This document shows, piece after piece, positions 27,748 through 38,392 of a stretch of 64,000 nt of DNA. This DNA is from Cytophagales bacterium. GTDB lineage: Bacteria > Bacteroidota > Bacteroidia > Cytophagales > Spirosomataceae. Positions within the stretch are counted from its first letter, which is position 1. The number at the start of each line of letters is the position of its first letter. The notes below the pieces were generated by a model. The model worked only from the letters and a program-made list of their open reading frames with translations. It was not told the DNA's origin and ran no database searches. Location: assembly GCA_013298125.1 (NCBI GenBank), contig JAAFJP010000029.1:1-64000 (forward strand), in the 5' to 3' direction. Position numbers and translations under genes: made by a program.

Positions 27748-30729
27748 CTATATCAAAAACTCCAAACAAACCCTCGTCCCCTTCCCCACCTCAGAATCAA
27801 TCATTAGTGTCCCATTCAATTTTTCAGCCCTACTTTTCATATTCCTAATACCATTTCTGGAATTGGGTTTTTTGAGGTCAAAACCAACGCCATTATCCGA
27901 AATTTTCATGCTAAACTTTCTTTTCTCAACCAAAATCTCAATCACAACCAAAGTACATTGGGCATATTTCAAAAGATTATTAACGGCTTCTTTATAAATC
28001 AAATACACATCACGACGTTGTTCCATCGACAGTTTAATTTCAGAAATCTCATCGGGTGTAAGTATTTGATATTCAACGCCTTTGGCATCAAATAAATCAG
28101 AGCCATGTCTTCTGATTCGGGCGATAATATTACTCAAATCATCATTTTGAGGGTTTATACTCCATACAATATCATCTATCGAATTTCCAACCGTGAGGGC
28201 ATCGTCCGTAATACGCCCGAGGAGTGCGTGGGCGGGATTAGCCATATCTACTTGCTGACGTGCCACCGTCCCGAGGATGCCGATACCGCTGAGGGTTGCC
28301 CCAATTTCATCGTGCAAATCTGTCGCTATCCTGTTTCGGACGGCTTGAAGTTGTAATAATTGGTTGATTCTATAACGATAAAAAGCATAAGCCAAGCCAA
28401 CGACAGCCAAAAGGCAAAAAAGCCTAAACCACCAAGTTCGCCAAAAAGGCGTAGCAATATGGATGGTCAGAGATTTTTCAGAACTCACTTTTCCGTTGTC
28501 ACCCAAGGCTCTAATTTTAAAATCATAGCTATTGTCTGGAACATTTGAAAAGTGAATATTTGCGGGATTTTTAACCGTAATCCACTCATTATCAAAGCCT
28601 TCCAATTTATATTGCAGTCGCACACCTTGGGGTCTTGCGTAGTCAATTCCGACAAAATCTAAGGAAAATGAGTTTTGATTAGGTTCTAAATTGATTGAAG
28701 AACTCTCGCCGATATAGTTGGGCATTGGTAAAGACTTTTCATCAATTTTTATGTCAGTAATGTATAATTTTGGTGGAGTTGCCGAGTTGAATTGCTTGGG
28801 GTCAATGACTGTAATTCCATCCGTACCCGCAAACATCATTCGCCCGTCAGGGAGGTAAAAATTGCCGTACCAATCGTATTCTGAGGAGGTTGCCCCGTCT
28901 TTGCCCGAGAAATTTTTGAATACTTTTGTTTTACTGTTATAAAATGAAATACCTCGATTGGTAATCAACCAAAAATCGCCATTTTTTTGTGGAATAATGG
29001 TCGTAACTGAATTATCAGGAAGCCCTTTTTCTTCATCCCAAACCTCATATTTTTGGGTTTTTATGTCATATTTCAAAAGTCCTTTATTGGAACAAAACCA
29101 CAACTTATTTTCATCCAAAATATCTGGAACGATGTTGAAAATACTCGCCTCCATTTTTGGATGAGGCTGAATTACCCATTTTTGATTGATTTTTTTAGCA
29201 ACCGTAAACGTACTCCACCATTTATTCAAAATAAATAATTGCTGAGATTTTTTATCAAAATACACTACGTTTGTAATCTCATAATTAGCCTTTTTAAACT
29301 CGTCAAGTCTTTGAATTTCAAACGATTGTCCTTTTTTGATAAACGAATGCAGTCCGCCCATACCTCCCAAAACAAACTCATTTGGGCTAATTTCTGCCAT
29401 GGAAAGTATTTGCTCTCTATCTTTTGATTTAGGATTGACTAATATTTTTTGGATAACTTTAAAATCCTCGTTATATACAGACACAGAGCCGTATTCGCAA
29501 CCATAAAGTTGATTGTCAGAGCTTCGCAAATAACTGGAAATTCCCGTTGCATCGTTATTATTTGATAAAATATTACCCTCAAAATCTAATTTGAATGATT
29601 TGCCGTTTTGCAATTTTGCATAAATATTTTTCTTGCCTACATAAGCGTAATTGACATCATTTTCAGTTGAGCCATATTTGCTAACATCCTCATCTTTAAG
29701 CCATTGCTGGGTGTTTGAAGAGTTTAGATTGGTAAAATCAATTCCCCAACCTAAGATATTTACAAACAAATTTTGGTTATTGTCAATCACTAAATCCTCC
29801 GCCCAATTAGATTTTATACTATTGGGATTGGTAGGAACGTGTTTGAGTTGTTGAATAAATTTGCTCTTTTTTGAGTCAAAAACCATCACCCCCAAATCAT
29901 TTGAACCAATAAATAATTGACTGGATTTTGGTCGAAAAGCAACAGTGGTTAAACCTCTGATTTTAGTATTTTGGAACGTTTCAAATAACTGAAATCGTTG
30001 ATTCAGATAATTAAATCTTATAAGACCGTAAGAACCACTTGTCAGCCAAACCAGCGAATCATTTTCAACAAAAATATACCTCGAAGGATTGAGCAAAGGT
30101 TGCTGATTTTTACCCTCAAAAAAGGTTTGTAGTTTATTGACTTTATTATTCTGAACCGTCAAAATATTCAATCCTGGGTTATTATCTGCATAAAAAATCT
30201 TTTTAACTTTCTGAAATTTTTGTTCATAAACACGGGCAAATTTTACGACTCTTGAAACTATTTTTTTGTAAGTTTTTTGTAAAGGATTGTAAACGATAAT
30301 GCTGTTATCATCCACAATGAGCCAAATTTTATCTTCATCATCAATATAAAAAGGAACGTAATGATGTGTTTTGCCGTCTTTTATACAATCAACTACTTCA
30401 AAAGAATCAGTTTTTCGTAAATAATGATTGAGTCCAGACTCGGAAGTGGACCACAAATTGCCCTTTTTATCTTCGATTAAGTTGCTGAAATTCAAGCCTT
30501 TAATATTGGAATTAAAAGGTTTATAGACCCTACAACTCGATCCATCAAAGCGATTCATGCCGTTGAAAGTACCAATCCACAGAAAGTTTTTGGAGTCAGA
30601 TAAAATCGAAAAAGCGTTGTTGTTGGAAAGTCCACCTTCTCTATCAAGGTGATTGAAAGAAAGATTGAGATTTTGGGCAAAAATTGGTTTGCACAAAATC
30701 AATAACAAGAAGAATATTAATGGTCTCAA
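27748..30729 (-). CDS. Sensor histidine kinase (two-component propeller, Y_Y_Y domain, HisKA_3, HATPase)
   Basis: Reg_prop-type repeats, Y_Y_Y region, TM segment, 'IATDLHDEIGATLSGIG' H-box and 'GVGFDLKKPNSRNGIRNMKSRAEKLNGTL'. Confidence 0.95.
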   Translation of the reverse strand: MRPLIFFLLLILCKPIFAQNLNLSFNHLDREGGLSNNNAFSILSDSKNFLWIGTFNGMNRFDGSSCRVYKPFNSNIKGLNFSNLIEDKKGNLWSTSESGLNHYLRKTDSFEVVDCIKDGKTHHYVPFYIDDEDKIWLIVDDNSIIVYNPLQKTYKKIVSRVVKFARVYEQKFQKVKKIFYADNNPGLNILTVQNNKVNKLQTFFEGKNQQPLLNPSRYIFVENDSLVWLTSGSYGLIRFNYLNQRFQLFETFQNTKIRGLTTVAFRPKSSQLFIGSNDLGVMVFDSKKSKFIQQLKHVPTNPNSIKSNWAEDLVIDNNQNLFVNILGWGIDFTNLNSSNTQQWLKDEDVSKYGSTENDVNYAYVGKKNIYAKLQNGKSFKLDFEGNILSNNNDATGISSYLRSSDNQLYGCEYGSVSVYNEDFKVIQKILVNPKSKDREQILSMAEISPNEFVLGGMGGLHSFIKKGQSFEIQRLDEFKKANYEITNVVYFDKKSQQLFILNKWWSTFTVAKKINQKWVIQPHPKMEASIFNIVPDILDENKLWFCSNKGLLKYDIKTQKYEVWDEEKGLPDNSVTTIIPQKNGDFWLITNRGISFYNSKTKVFKNFSGKDGATSSEYDWYGNFYLPDGRMMFAGTDGITVIDPKQFNSATPPKLYITDIKIDEKSLPMPNYIGESSSINLEPNQNSFSLDFVGIDYARPQGVRLQYKLEGFDNEWITVKNPANIHFSNVPDNSYDFKIRALGDNGKVSSEKSLTIHIATPFWRTWWFRLFCLLAVVGLAYAFYRYRINQLLQLQAVRNRIATDLHDEIGATLSGIGILGTVARQQVDMANPAHALLGRITDDALTVGNSIDDIVWSINPQNDDLSNIIARIRRHGSDLFDAKGVEYQILTPDEISEIKLSMEQRRDVYLIYKEAVNNLLKYAQCTLVVIEILVEKRKFSMKISDNGVGFDLKKPNSRNGIRNMKSRAEKLNGTLMIDSEVGKGTRVCLEFLI

Positions 30730-30864
30730 TGGATTAGGGGATTTTATTGAGCCAAGTTCAAGAATAATTAGAAGAAATGCAAAAAGGGGGGTGATTACTT
30801 AGTAAGCGGATGGTTTATTTAAGGGAGCATATAAAATTAAACATACCAACGTTTGATTCATAGG

Positions 30865-30945
30865 AACTTCCCGAAAGTAGAAATAACTTTCGGGAAGTTG
30901 TTGGGAGACTTACTTCCCGAAAGTTATTTCTACTTTCGGGAAGTT
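30865..30945. repeat. Palindromic element
   Basis: aacttcccgaaagtagaaataactttcgggaagtt...acttcccgaaagttatttctactttcgggaagtt. Confidence 0.85.
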
Positions 30946-30954
30946 GGATGTAAG

Positions 30955-31386
30955 TCATAAGTGTCTTTTCCGAAAAATCAAAAAACTCACCACCACCCAA
31001 ATCAAAGTCTCAACAATCAAATAAATCCGATGAAGGAGATAAAAAATGTCAGGATTTAAGATTTTATGTTGCTCAAAATCTATTAAATCTGTTTTGTAAT
31101 AATGCAATAAAAACAACAATAACTGAAAACTAATTAAGCTAATGGCAATGATTTCTTCCAATAAACTATTCATTGTAACGTCCTCATTTTTAAGACAATA
31201 AGCATAAATCAAGAAAATAATCAAACTAAAAATATTCAAATAAATGGTTACTTGTTGGGTTATCATACCCATCTCAAAATGCGAACCCAATACCCTCATT
31301 CCTACGGGTACGACAATGCCCGCATAGAAAGTAAATGCTCCCCACCAGATGCTTAAAATAATGGTTTTTAGATAGTTAAGATTCAT
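30955..31386 (-). CDS. Small integral membrane protein (DUF4149-like)
   Basis: 143 aa, four hydrophobic segments; 'WWGAFTFYAGIVVPVGMRVLG'. Confidence 0.45.
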   Translation of the reverse strand: MNLNYLKTIILSIWWGAFTFYAGIVVPVGMRVLGSHFEMGMITQQVTIYLNIFSLIIFLIYAYCLKNEDVTMNSLLEEIIAISLISFQLLLFLLHYYKTDLIDFEQHKILNPDIFYLLHRIYLIVETLIWVVVSFLIFRKRHL

Positions 31387-31418
31387 TTTCGATAAATACT
31401 CACGGACAAAACAAACCG

Positions 31419-34400
31419 TTAATTATTAATTGACCCAAAACCACCTCCCCCAGGTGTGTAAATTGTTAAAATATCACCCTTTTCAGCTGAAAATTCGGTA
31501 TATGAAAAACTTGTACCGTCCTTTTTTTGAAGTAAATGCTTTCCAGTTTTACCATTTCCGCCCCCTCGCAAACCATAAGGTTCTTGCTCTTGATGCTGTC
31601 TGATTAAAGAAACTTCTACATTTTCCAAAAATTCTACTTCCCGAATGATGCCGTCTCCGCCCTTGAATCGCCCTTTTCCTCCTGAATTTTCTCTAATTTC
31701 AAAACGATTCAGATAGACTGGATAACGTAATTCCATTACTTCGGGGTCGGTAATGCGGGTATTTGTCATGTGTGTATGTACGCCCGAAGTTCCAGCAAAG
31801 CCGTTTCCTGCCCCACTTCCGCCACAGATAGTTTCGTAATACCCAAAATTAGCATTTCCGAATAAAAAATTATTCATAGTTCCTTGCGAACAAGCCACAA
31901 TTCCGAAGGCTTTAAGAAGTGTATCGGTCAATCTTTGACTCAATTCTACATTTCCGCCAACCACCGCAGGACACTCTTCTGGGTCTTCTGGAAAATTGGG
32001 ATTTAGAATTGAATCATCGGGAATAATGATTTTTACGGCTTTCAATATGCCGTCATTCAAAGGGATTTTTTCATTTAGTAATAATCGTAAAACGTAAACT
32101 ACCACTGAATTGACGATGGAAATATTAGCGTTTAAGTTTCCTGAATGTATTTTTGAAGAGCCTGTGAAGTCGATAATTGTTTGATTATCAGATATTTGAA
32201 CTTTGACTCGCAAAACCTCACCCCCAGCCCCTCTCCTACTGAGAGGGGAGATTTTTCGTCCAAATTCTCCCCTCTCAGCAGGAGAGGGGCTGGGGGTGAG
32301 GTTGTCTAAATCCAAAAACTCCTCCGCCTCATAAACCCCTTCTCCAAACGCCTTCAAACGCTCTCTCATTTTCTCAGTTGAATACGTTTTAAGTCGATTC
32401 ATGTAAAAATGGACTTTCTCTAAACCATGTTGAGCAACTAAATTTTGTAAAGCTAATTCGCCATTTCTATTAGCTGCCAAGGCGGCATTCAAATCTGCCA
32501 AATTCTCTTGTAATGAACGAGTTGGATATTTTGCTGAGGTCAAAACATTTGTAATTTCCTCCCAACGGATTTCTCCATTTTTGACTAAATACATCGGAGG
32601 AATCACTACGCCTTCTTCTGCCAAATTAGTAGAATTGGGAGGCATCGAAGCGGGACGAATACCACCAATTTCAGAATGATGACAACGATTAACTACATAG
32701 CCAATCAATTGGTTATCAATAGAATATACCGAAGAAATCAAGGTAACATCAGGTAGATGTGAGCCACCATATTTTGGGTGATTGGTAATAACTACATCAC
32801 CTTTTTGGATGTTGATATATTTCAAAACACTTCTCACACACACGCCCAAACTACCTAAGTGTACGGGTATGTGAGGGGCATTCGCAATCAATTCTGCCTC
32901 TGCATCCAACAAAGCACAAGAAAAATCAAGGCGTTCTTTTACATTTACTGAAAGAGAAGTTCTTTGTAATAAAACGCCCATGTTTTCAGCAATCGACATA
33001 AAGCGATTGGTGAATAGTTCGAGTTCTGCAAACCTCACCCCCAGCCCCTCTCCTTCTGAGAGGGGGGCAACTCGGACGAATACTCCCCTCTCAGAAGGAG
33101 AGGGGTTGGGGGTGAGGTTTAGTCGTCCCGTTTCATTTTCATCTAAAATAAACTCCCAACCTTCTTCAATTACAGTTGTACTAAATCTATCCAATAGCAA
33201 AGCAAAACCATTAATTTTTGCCCCTGATTTTAGGTTTTCTCTTATAAAAACAGGAATTGATTGATACTTATTTTCTACCAAGGAATTGATATGATGAGAT
33301 GGTTCTGGTCTGTATGGAACGCTGACTGGGTTTTGAACCCAGCCAGCGTTAATTAATTTATCATCTTTCTCACTCGCAATCACTCGAATACTCTCAATTT
33401 CGATTGCCCGATTTTCTACCCAATGCCCATAGATTGACACATATTTTTCTTTAAAATGAAAAATAACTTCCTCATAATCAGACCATTCTATTTCCAAACT
33501 CGAATCTTGCCCTTTGAATCTGAGATACAGAAAATGGTTTTTGAATTGTATATTTACCTTCAACACACCGTCATTTTCTAATTTCTGTACAACCTCAATC
33601 TCTAATTTTTCAAAATTTTGATACAGATTTTTACAAAAATTTTCATCGAAATTCTGGATTAAAGAAGCCTCTGCAAAGCGTTCAATTTTAGCCTTTGAAA
33701 TGCCAAAAGCTGACAAAATCCCTGCATCTTTGGGTAAAAGAATTGTTTTGATATTCAATAAATTAGCTATCCCACAAGCGTGTAAACCGCCCGCACCACC
33801 GAAGGCTACGAGGGCGTAATTGGTTGTATCATAGCCTTTTGAAATAGAAATTTTACGGACAGTATCAGCCATTTTTTCGTTGGCAATGGCTCTGAATCCT
33901 TCTAAAACTTCTTCTCTACTTAATAGATTACCAGATGTTTGCAATATTTCCTGCAAGCTTTCCTCGGCTTTTTCTGGAAAAACTGGAATGGAAAATTGGG
34001 TAGGATCTAATCGACCTAATAACAAATTTACATCCGTAATAGTGAGTGGTCCACCAGCCCCATAACAAGCGGGACCAGGCGTTGAACCTGCACTTTCTGG
34101 ACCTACCGAAAGTTTGTAACCATCGTAACTGCAAATCGAACCACCACCTGCCGCCACCGTTTCGATGGCTAAGGATGGACTAAAAATGTGAGCATTTCCA
34201 ATTTTTTGAGAAAATTGATATTCAAATTGACCGTCAAAGCGAGCAACGTCTGTACTTGTTCCACCCATGTCAAAGGCGATAAAGTTCTGATAACCAGCTT
34301 GTTCTGCAATCACCGAAGCCCCTACTACTCCACCCGCAGGACCTGAAAAAAGACTATCTTTTGGATAAAAAGCATCTGACCGAACCAAACTGCCCGAACT

Positions 34401-35465
34401 GGTCATTACTTTCAAATCTTGATTGGGTAATTTATCGGTGATTTTTTGAAGATAATTTGAAATGATTGGTGATAAATAGGCATTCACAACGGTAGTCTCC
34501 GCCCGATTGACAAACTTTATTTGACCACTTAATTCAGTAGAAATATTGACGAACTTGAAGTATTTAGAGAAAAACTCTTGGAGAATTTTCTCGTGAAAAT
34601 TATTTCGATAAGCGTTTTTTAGACAGATGGCTATTGACTCAATGCCTTGATTTTTAAGATGTTGAATAAGTGGTGTCAGATTTTCTTGTTGCACCAGATT
34701 CTCTGTTTCTCGTGGTGTCAGATTCTCAAATCTGACACTTGATGGGTTCTCAAACCCATTATCGTCTTGGGTTTGAGAACCCAAGTGTGTCAGGTTTGAG
34801 AACCTGACACCACCTAAGACAGAATTCTGTAAATCAATTTCTCTAATAATCTTCCCTTCAAAATCAATCTGTTCATCAATCTCGACTACTGTATTATGCA
34901 ATGGCTCTGGACGAACTATATTCAAAGCAAAAATATCTGGACGAGCCTGATTGCCTATGACTAATAAATCCTTAAAACCTTTCGTAACCACAAATGCTAT
35001 CTTTGCTCCTTTCAATTCCAAGAGGGCATTTGTGCCTTTGGTTGAGCCAATTCGCATCTGGATTGCTGGGAATTGTTCGTATAAACTTGTTTCAGTAATG
35101 AGTCTTGCTCCCAGAATTGGGGCTTCTTCTTTGGCGGTCAGAGCAAAACTAAATACCTGATTTTGAAATACTTGTGGTAAATTTTCTTCAATTTCAAGAA
35201 TCGAATTTTCAACATCAAAAGCCTTAACTCTTGCCTCGAAGGTATCACCCAAAATCAAAAAGAGATAATCGGTCAGAATATCTCTCTTCAATTGCCAAGA
35301 TTGTTTTACTTTAAATTTATTTCCAGATATATGTTCAACAACTTCTCCTCTGATAGTACTGTTCGACAGGATTTTGGTGCGGTATTCTGTTCCAAAATTA
35401 TCTGTCGCAATACAATCCGTAAAAGTCCCGCCTGTGTCTATGGAGATTTGGTAAGATTTGGTCAT
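31419..35465 (-). CDS. 5-oxoprolinase / fused hydantoinase A-hydantoinase B protein carrying three repeat-derived segments
   Basis: Hyu[35 protein letters not shown]; Hyu[46 protein letters not shown], 'TPGGGGFG' end. Confidence 0.92.
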   Translation of the reverse strand: MTKSYQISIDTGGTFTDCIATDNFGTEYRTKILSNSTIRGEVVEHISGNKFKVKQSWQLKRDILTDYLFLILGDTFEARVKAFDVENSILEIEENLPQVFQNQVFSFALTAKEEAPILGARLITETSLYEQFPAIQMRIGSTKGTNALLELKGAKIAFVVTKGFKDLLVIGNQARPDIFALNIVRPEPLHNTVVEIDEQIDFEGKIIREIDLQNSVLGGVRFSNLTHLGSQTQDDNGFENPSSVRFENLTPRETENLVQQENLTPLIQHLKNQGIESIAICLKNAYRNNFHEKILQEFFSKYFKFVNISTELSGQIKFVNRAETTVVNAYLSPIISNYLQKITDKLPNQDLKVMTSSGSLVRSDAFYPKDSLFSGPAGGVVGASVIAEQAGYQNFIAFDMGGTSTDVARFDGQFEYQFSQKIGNAHIFSPSLAIETVAAGGGSICSYDGYKLSVGPESAGSTPGPACYGAGGPLTITDVNLLLGRLDPTQFSIPVFPEKAEESLQEILQTSGNLLSREEVLEGFRAIANEKMADTVRKISISKGYDTTNYALVAFGGAGGLHACGIANLLNIKTILLPKDAGILSAFGISKAKIERFAEASLIQNFDENFCKNLYQNFEKLEIEVVQKLENDGVLKVNIQFKNHFLYLRFKGQDSSLEIEWSDYEEVIFHFKEKYVSIYGHWVENRAIEIESIRVIASEKDDKLINAGWVQNPVSVPYRPEPSHHINSLVENKYQSIPVFIRENLKSGAKINGFALLLDRFSTTVIEEGWEFILDENETGRLNLTPNPSPSERGVFVRVAPLSEGEGLGVRFAELELFTNRFMSIAENMGVLLQRTSLSVNVKERLDFSCALLDAEAELIANAPHIPVHLGSLGVCVRSVLKYINIQKGDVVITNHPKYGGSHLPDVTLISSVYSIDNQLIGYVVNRCHHSEIGGIRPASMPPNSTNLAEEGVVIPPMYLVKNGEIRWEEITNVLTSAKYPTRSLQENLADLNAALAANRNGELALQNLVAQHGLEKVHFYMNRLKTYSTEKMRERLKAFGEGVYEAEEFLDLDNLTPSPSPAERGEFGRKISPLSRRGAGGEVLRVKVQISDNQTIIDFTGSSKIHSGNLNANISIVNSVVVYVLRLLLNEKIPLNDGILKAVKIIIPDDSILNPNFPEDPEECPAVVGGNVELSQRLTDTLLKAFGIVACSQGTMNNFLFGNANFGYYETICGGSGAGNGFAGTSGVHTHMTNTRITDPEVMELRYPVYLNRFEIRENSGGKGRFKGGDGIIREVEFLENVEVSLIRQHQEQEPYGLRGGGNGKTGKHLLQKKDGTSFSYTEFSAEKGDILTIYTPGGGGFGSINN
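32214..32303. repeat. 90-bp palindromic element inside 5-oxoprolinase gene, in frame
   Basis: aacctcacccccagcccctctcctactgagagggga...tcccctctcagcaggagaggggctgggggtgaggtt; encodes [30 protein letters not shown]. Confidence 0.93.
33031..33119. repeat. 89-bp palindromic element inside 5-oxoprolinase gene (HyuA/HyuB linker)
   Basis: aacctcacccccagcccctctccttctgagagggg...cccctctcagaaggagaggggttgggggtgaggtt; encodes [30 protein letters not shown]. Confidence 0.93.
34714..34811. repeat. 98-bp palindromic element of a different family inside 5-oxoprolinase gene
   Basis: ggtgtcagattctcaaatctgacac...gggttctcaaaccc...gggtttgagaaccc...gtgtcaggtttgagaacctgacacc; encodes [33 protein letters not shown]. 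Confidence 0.9.
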
Positions 35466-35467
35466 AA

Positions 35468-35917
35468 TTAAAAATCAATATGCACATTAACCCACTCCTC
35501 ATCAAACCTTGCCCCGAATTTTTTATAGAAATTTATGGCTGGCTCATTCCAGTCCAAAACTTGCCACATTAAGCCTGTACATGAAGTTTGACGTGCTTTT
35601 TCGATGGTGGCTTCCAATAATTTTTCACCCAAACCACGTCCACGCATGGTTTCAGAAACGATTAAATCTTCCAAATACAAGCGTTTTCCTTTCCAAGTTG
35701 AATAGCGATAATAGTACAAAGCCATCCCAACAATCTCCCCATCAACCTCCGAAACGATAGTCCCGTAAATTGGATTTGCTCCAAAACCATCCACATACAT
35801 CTGTTCGACGGTATTGGTTACTTGCTCTGGGGCTTTTTCATAAAGAGCCAATTCTTTGATTAACTCAAACATGGCTGGGACATCCTCACGGACAGCATCA
35901 CGAATTATTATCGACAT
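35468..35917 (-). CDS. GNAT family N-acetyltransferase (diamine-acetyltransferase-like)
   Basis: 'LYLEDLIVSETMRGRGLGEKLLEATIEKA' acetyl-CoA site; 'NEPAINFYKKFGA'. Confidence 0.9.
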   Translation of the reverse strand: MSIIIRDAVREDVPAMFELIKELALYEKAPEQVTNTVEQMYVDGFGANPIYGTIVSEVDGEIVGMALYYYRYSTWKGKRLYLEDLIVSETMRGRGLGEKLLEATIEKARQTSCTGLMWQVLDWNEPAINFYKKFGARFDEEWVNVHIDF

Positions 35918-35920
35918 TTT

Positions 35921-36142
35921 CTAAAAATTATAAATTACATCACCGTTGAGACCCACAAATAGTAAGTCTCTGTTTTCCAATTCTTTAATCACATTGTGGG
36001 CATTAATTTCTACGTGTTTTATGCCTTCGTAATATCCAACAATGTAATTTTTGAGGGGCTTCGCTTTCTTCGGACGTACATCACGTTCTACACCACTCAT
36101 AAATTCAATAAAATCATCAAGATATTTTACTTCTGAATCCAT
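35921..36142 (-). CDS. Hypothetical protein, 73 aa
   Basis: Short ORF directly upstream of the GNAT gene on the same strand. Confidence 0.45.
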   Translation of the reverse strand: MDSEVKYLDDFIEFMSGVERDVRPKKAKPLKNYIVGYYEGIKHVEINAHNVIKELENRDLLFVGLNGDVIYNF

Positions 36143-36263
36143 TTTTTTAAAAGTTTAGAATTTAATTTGATTAAAATTTATTTGCTGTAAATCAAGTGGT
36201 TAGCAATAAAAGTTTGTCAGATTTTATCTATTTTTTAAAAATTAATGGCGTTTTTTAGGTAGT

Positions 36264-36359
36264 AGGTATGAGGTCGTAGGTATGAGTTATGAGGTTGTAG
36301 AGATGAGATTGTTAATATGAATTATAGGCTAAACTTATACTACCTACGACCTCATACCT
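36264..36359. repeat. Palindromic element with 17-bp perfect arms
   Basis: aggtatgaggtcgtagg (36264-36280) / cctacgacctcatacct (36343-36359). Confidence 0.8.
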
Positions 36360-36364
36360 GAAAA

Positions 36365-37384
36365 TTACTCATTATTCACATACCCCTCCCACTTCGCAAT
36401 GACATTCTGAATTTCAATGGGAAGTTCAGAGTCGAAGTGCATAAATTCATTTGTTTTAGGATGAATAAAACCTAACGATTTTGCATGAAGAGCCTGTCTG
36501 GGACACATTTTGAAGCAATTATTGACAAATTGTTCGTATTTTGAAAACAATGTACCTCGCAAAGGTTTATCTCCCCCGTACGTTTCATCATTAAACAGCG
36601 TGTTTCCAATCGATTTCAAATGCACCCTAATCTGGTGCGTTCTTCCAGTCTCTAAATTACACTGAATTAAGGAAACATACCTAATTTTTTTCAAAGTTTT
36701 GTAATGCGTAATTGCCTCTTTTCCTTGTGAACCGTCTGGAAAAACTGCCATAATTTTACGGTCTTTCAAACTTCTACCGATGTTGCCCTCAATCGTTCCT
36801 TCGTCTGATTTTGGTTCTCCCCACACGAGGGCATTGTAGGTTCTTTCGATGGTATGCTCATAAAATTGCTTCGCCAAGTGAGTCATGGCTTGGTCAGTTT
36901 TAGCGATTACGAGCAATCCAGACGTATCTTTATCGATTCTATGAACTAAACCTGGACGAATTTCCCCGTTGCGATGGGTCGGTAAATTTTGAAAATGATA
37001 CACCAAAGCATTCACCAAAGTCCCGTCCCAATTGCCGTGGGCAGGGTGAACAACCATTCCTGCAGGTTTATTGACTACCAAAAGCTCATCGTCCTCATAA
37101 ATTATATCCAATGGAATATCCTGAGCAATAATTTCGTGGTCACGAACTGGCTCTGTTAATGAGACAGTAATTACATCCAATGGTTTTATTTTGTAACTTG
37201 CCTTCACAGGCAAATCATTCACCTTCACCGAACCAGAATCTATCCCTTCCTGAATTTTCACCCTTGAAGCATTTTGTAATTTCGTCATCAAATATTTATC
37301 GACTCTGAGCATACTCTGCCCTTTATCGACCACAATCCTATGATGTTCGTACAATTCTTCGTAATCTTCTTCTAAATCTTGCAT
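36365..37384 (-). CDS. rluD: RluA-family pseudouridine synthase (RluD-like)
   Basis: S4 domain; 'RPGLVHRIDKDTSGLLVIAKTDQAM' catalytic HRID; 'CNLETGRTHQIRVHL'. Confidence 0.9.
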   Translation of the reverse strand: MQDLEEDYEELYEHHRIVVDKGQSMLRVDKYLMTKLQNASRVKIQEGIDSGSVKVNDLPVKASYKIKPLDVITVSLTEPVRDHEIIAQDIPLDIIYEDDELLVVNKPAGMVVHPAHGNWDGTLVNALVYHFQNLPTHRNGEIRPGLVHRIDKDTSGLLVIAKTDQAMTHLAKQFYEHTIERTYNALVWGEPKSDEGTIEGNIGRSLKDRKIMAVFPDGSQGKEAITHYKTLKKIRYVSLIQCNLETGRTHQIRVHLKSIGNTLFNDETYGGDKPLRGTLFSKYEQFVNNCFKMCPRQALHAKSLGFIHPKTNEFMHFDSELPIEIQNVIAKWEGYVNNE

Positions 37385-37411
37385 ATATTTGTTTTGTTGT
37401 ACTAAAAAAAC

Positions 37412-37473
37412 AGTACCACAGGTTTCTAACCTGTGAAATGAGTACGATATACAGGTTGGAAACCTGTGATACT
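37412..37473. repeat. Palindromic element
   Basis: agtaccacaggtttctaacctgtg...acaggttggaaacctgtgatact. Confidence 0.75.
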
Positions 37474-37509
37474 ATTTCAATCAAAACCCAAATTTAAAAC
37501 AATCTTGCC

Positions 37510-38388
37510 ATGATTCAATTACCTCCTTCTCCTTTACAACAAATCAATGACCCAATTCTTAAAGATTTTCCTGTAAAACTGTACATCAAAAGGGACGATT
37601 TAATTCATCCAGAAATCACTGGCAATAAATGGAGGAAACTTAAATACAATTTAATTGAAGCTCGTGAAAAAGGATATTCACGCCTTATGACCTTCGGAGG
37701 GGCATTTTCTAATCATATTTACGCCACCTCCGCCGCAGGAAAAGAGTTTGGGTTTGAGACTACGGGACTAATTCGTGGAGAAGAATTAGCTCCTTGGTCA
37801 AACGAAATTTTGATGTTTTCAAAAATCAATGGTATGGATTTAATTTTTATGCCAAGATTAAATTATGGATTCAAAGATAAAATTTCGAGAGAATACCGAG
37901 ATGATTTCTATGTCATTCCAGAAGGTGGCAGTAATGAGTTTTGTATCAAAGGGGTAGTAGAAATGATGGATGAAATTTATGACGAAATCATACCCGATTA
38001 CGTATGTGTAGCCGCTGGTACGGGCGGAACATTGGCAGGAATAGCTGAGGGTTTGAGAGGAGAAACAGAGGCATTAGGCTTTGCCGTTTTGAAGGATAAA
38101 GGCTTATTATACCCCGCTGTTGCTCGTTTAACAGAAAAAGAGTTTGACGTTACGACAGAATATATTTTCAATAATTACGGAAAAACTACCCCCGAATTAA
38201 TGGAATTTATCATTGAATTTGAAAAACGAAATCCTGATATAAAATTAGAGCAAGTCTATACTGGCAAAATGATGTATGGCGTTTATGACATGATTCAAAG
38301 AGGAAAATTTAAAGAAAATTCAACGATTTGTGTTATTCATACGGGTGGATTACGTGGGCGAGCTAAGGAATTGGGGGAGATTTGGTGA
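37510..38388 (+). CDS. PLP-dependent enzyme, ACC deaminase / D-cysteine desulfhydrase family
   Basis: 'LYIKRDDLIHPEITGNKWRKLKYNL' PLP lysine region; 'TFGGAFSNHIYATSAAG'. Confidence 0.88.
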   Translation: MIQLPPSPLQQINDPILKDFPVKLYIKRDDLIHPEITGNKWRKLKYNLIEAREKGYSRLMTFGGAFSNHIYATSAAGKEFGFETTGLIRGEELAPWSNEILMFSKINGMDLIFMPRLNYGFKDKISREYRDDFYVIPEGGSNEFCIKGVVEMMDEIYDEIIPDYVCVAAGTGGTLAGIAEGLRGETEALGFAVLKDKGLLYPAVARLTEKEFDVTTEYIFNNYGKTTPELMEFIIEFEKRNPDIKLEQVYTGKMMYGVYDMIQRGKFKENSTICVIHTGGLRGRAKELGEIW

Positions 38389-38392
38389 TTTT

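Noticed and set aside
27539-27769. 76-aa ORF containing [30 protein letters not shown] (and its plus-strand twin 27624-27848)
   Set aside because: Intergenic copy of the palindrome read as protein; same peptide on both strands is a consequence of symmetry, not a gene.
32980-33264. 94-aa plus-strand ORF with the same repeat peptide
   Set aside because: Antisense to the oxoprolinase gene across the palindrome.
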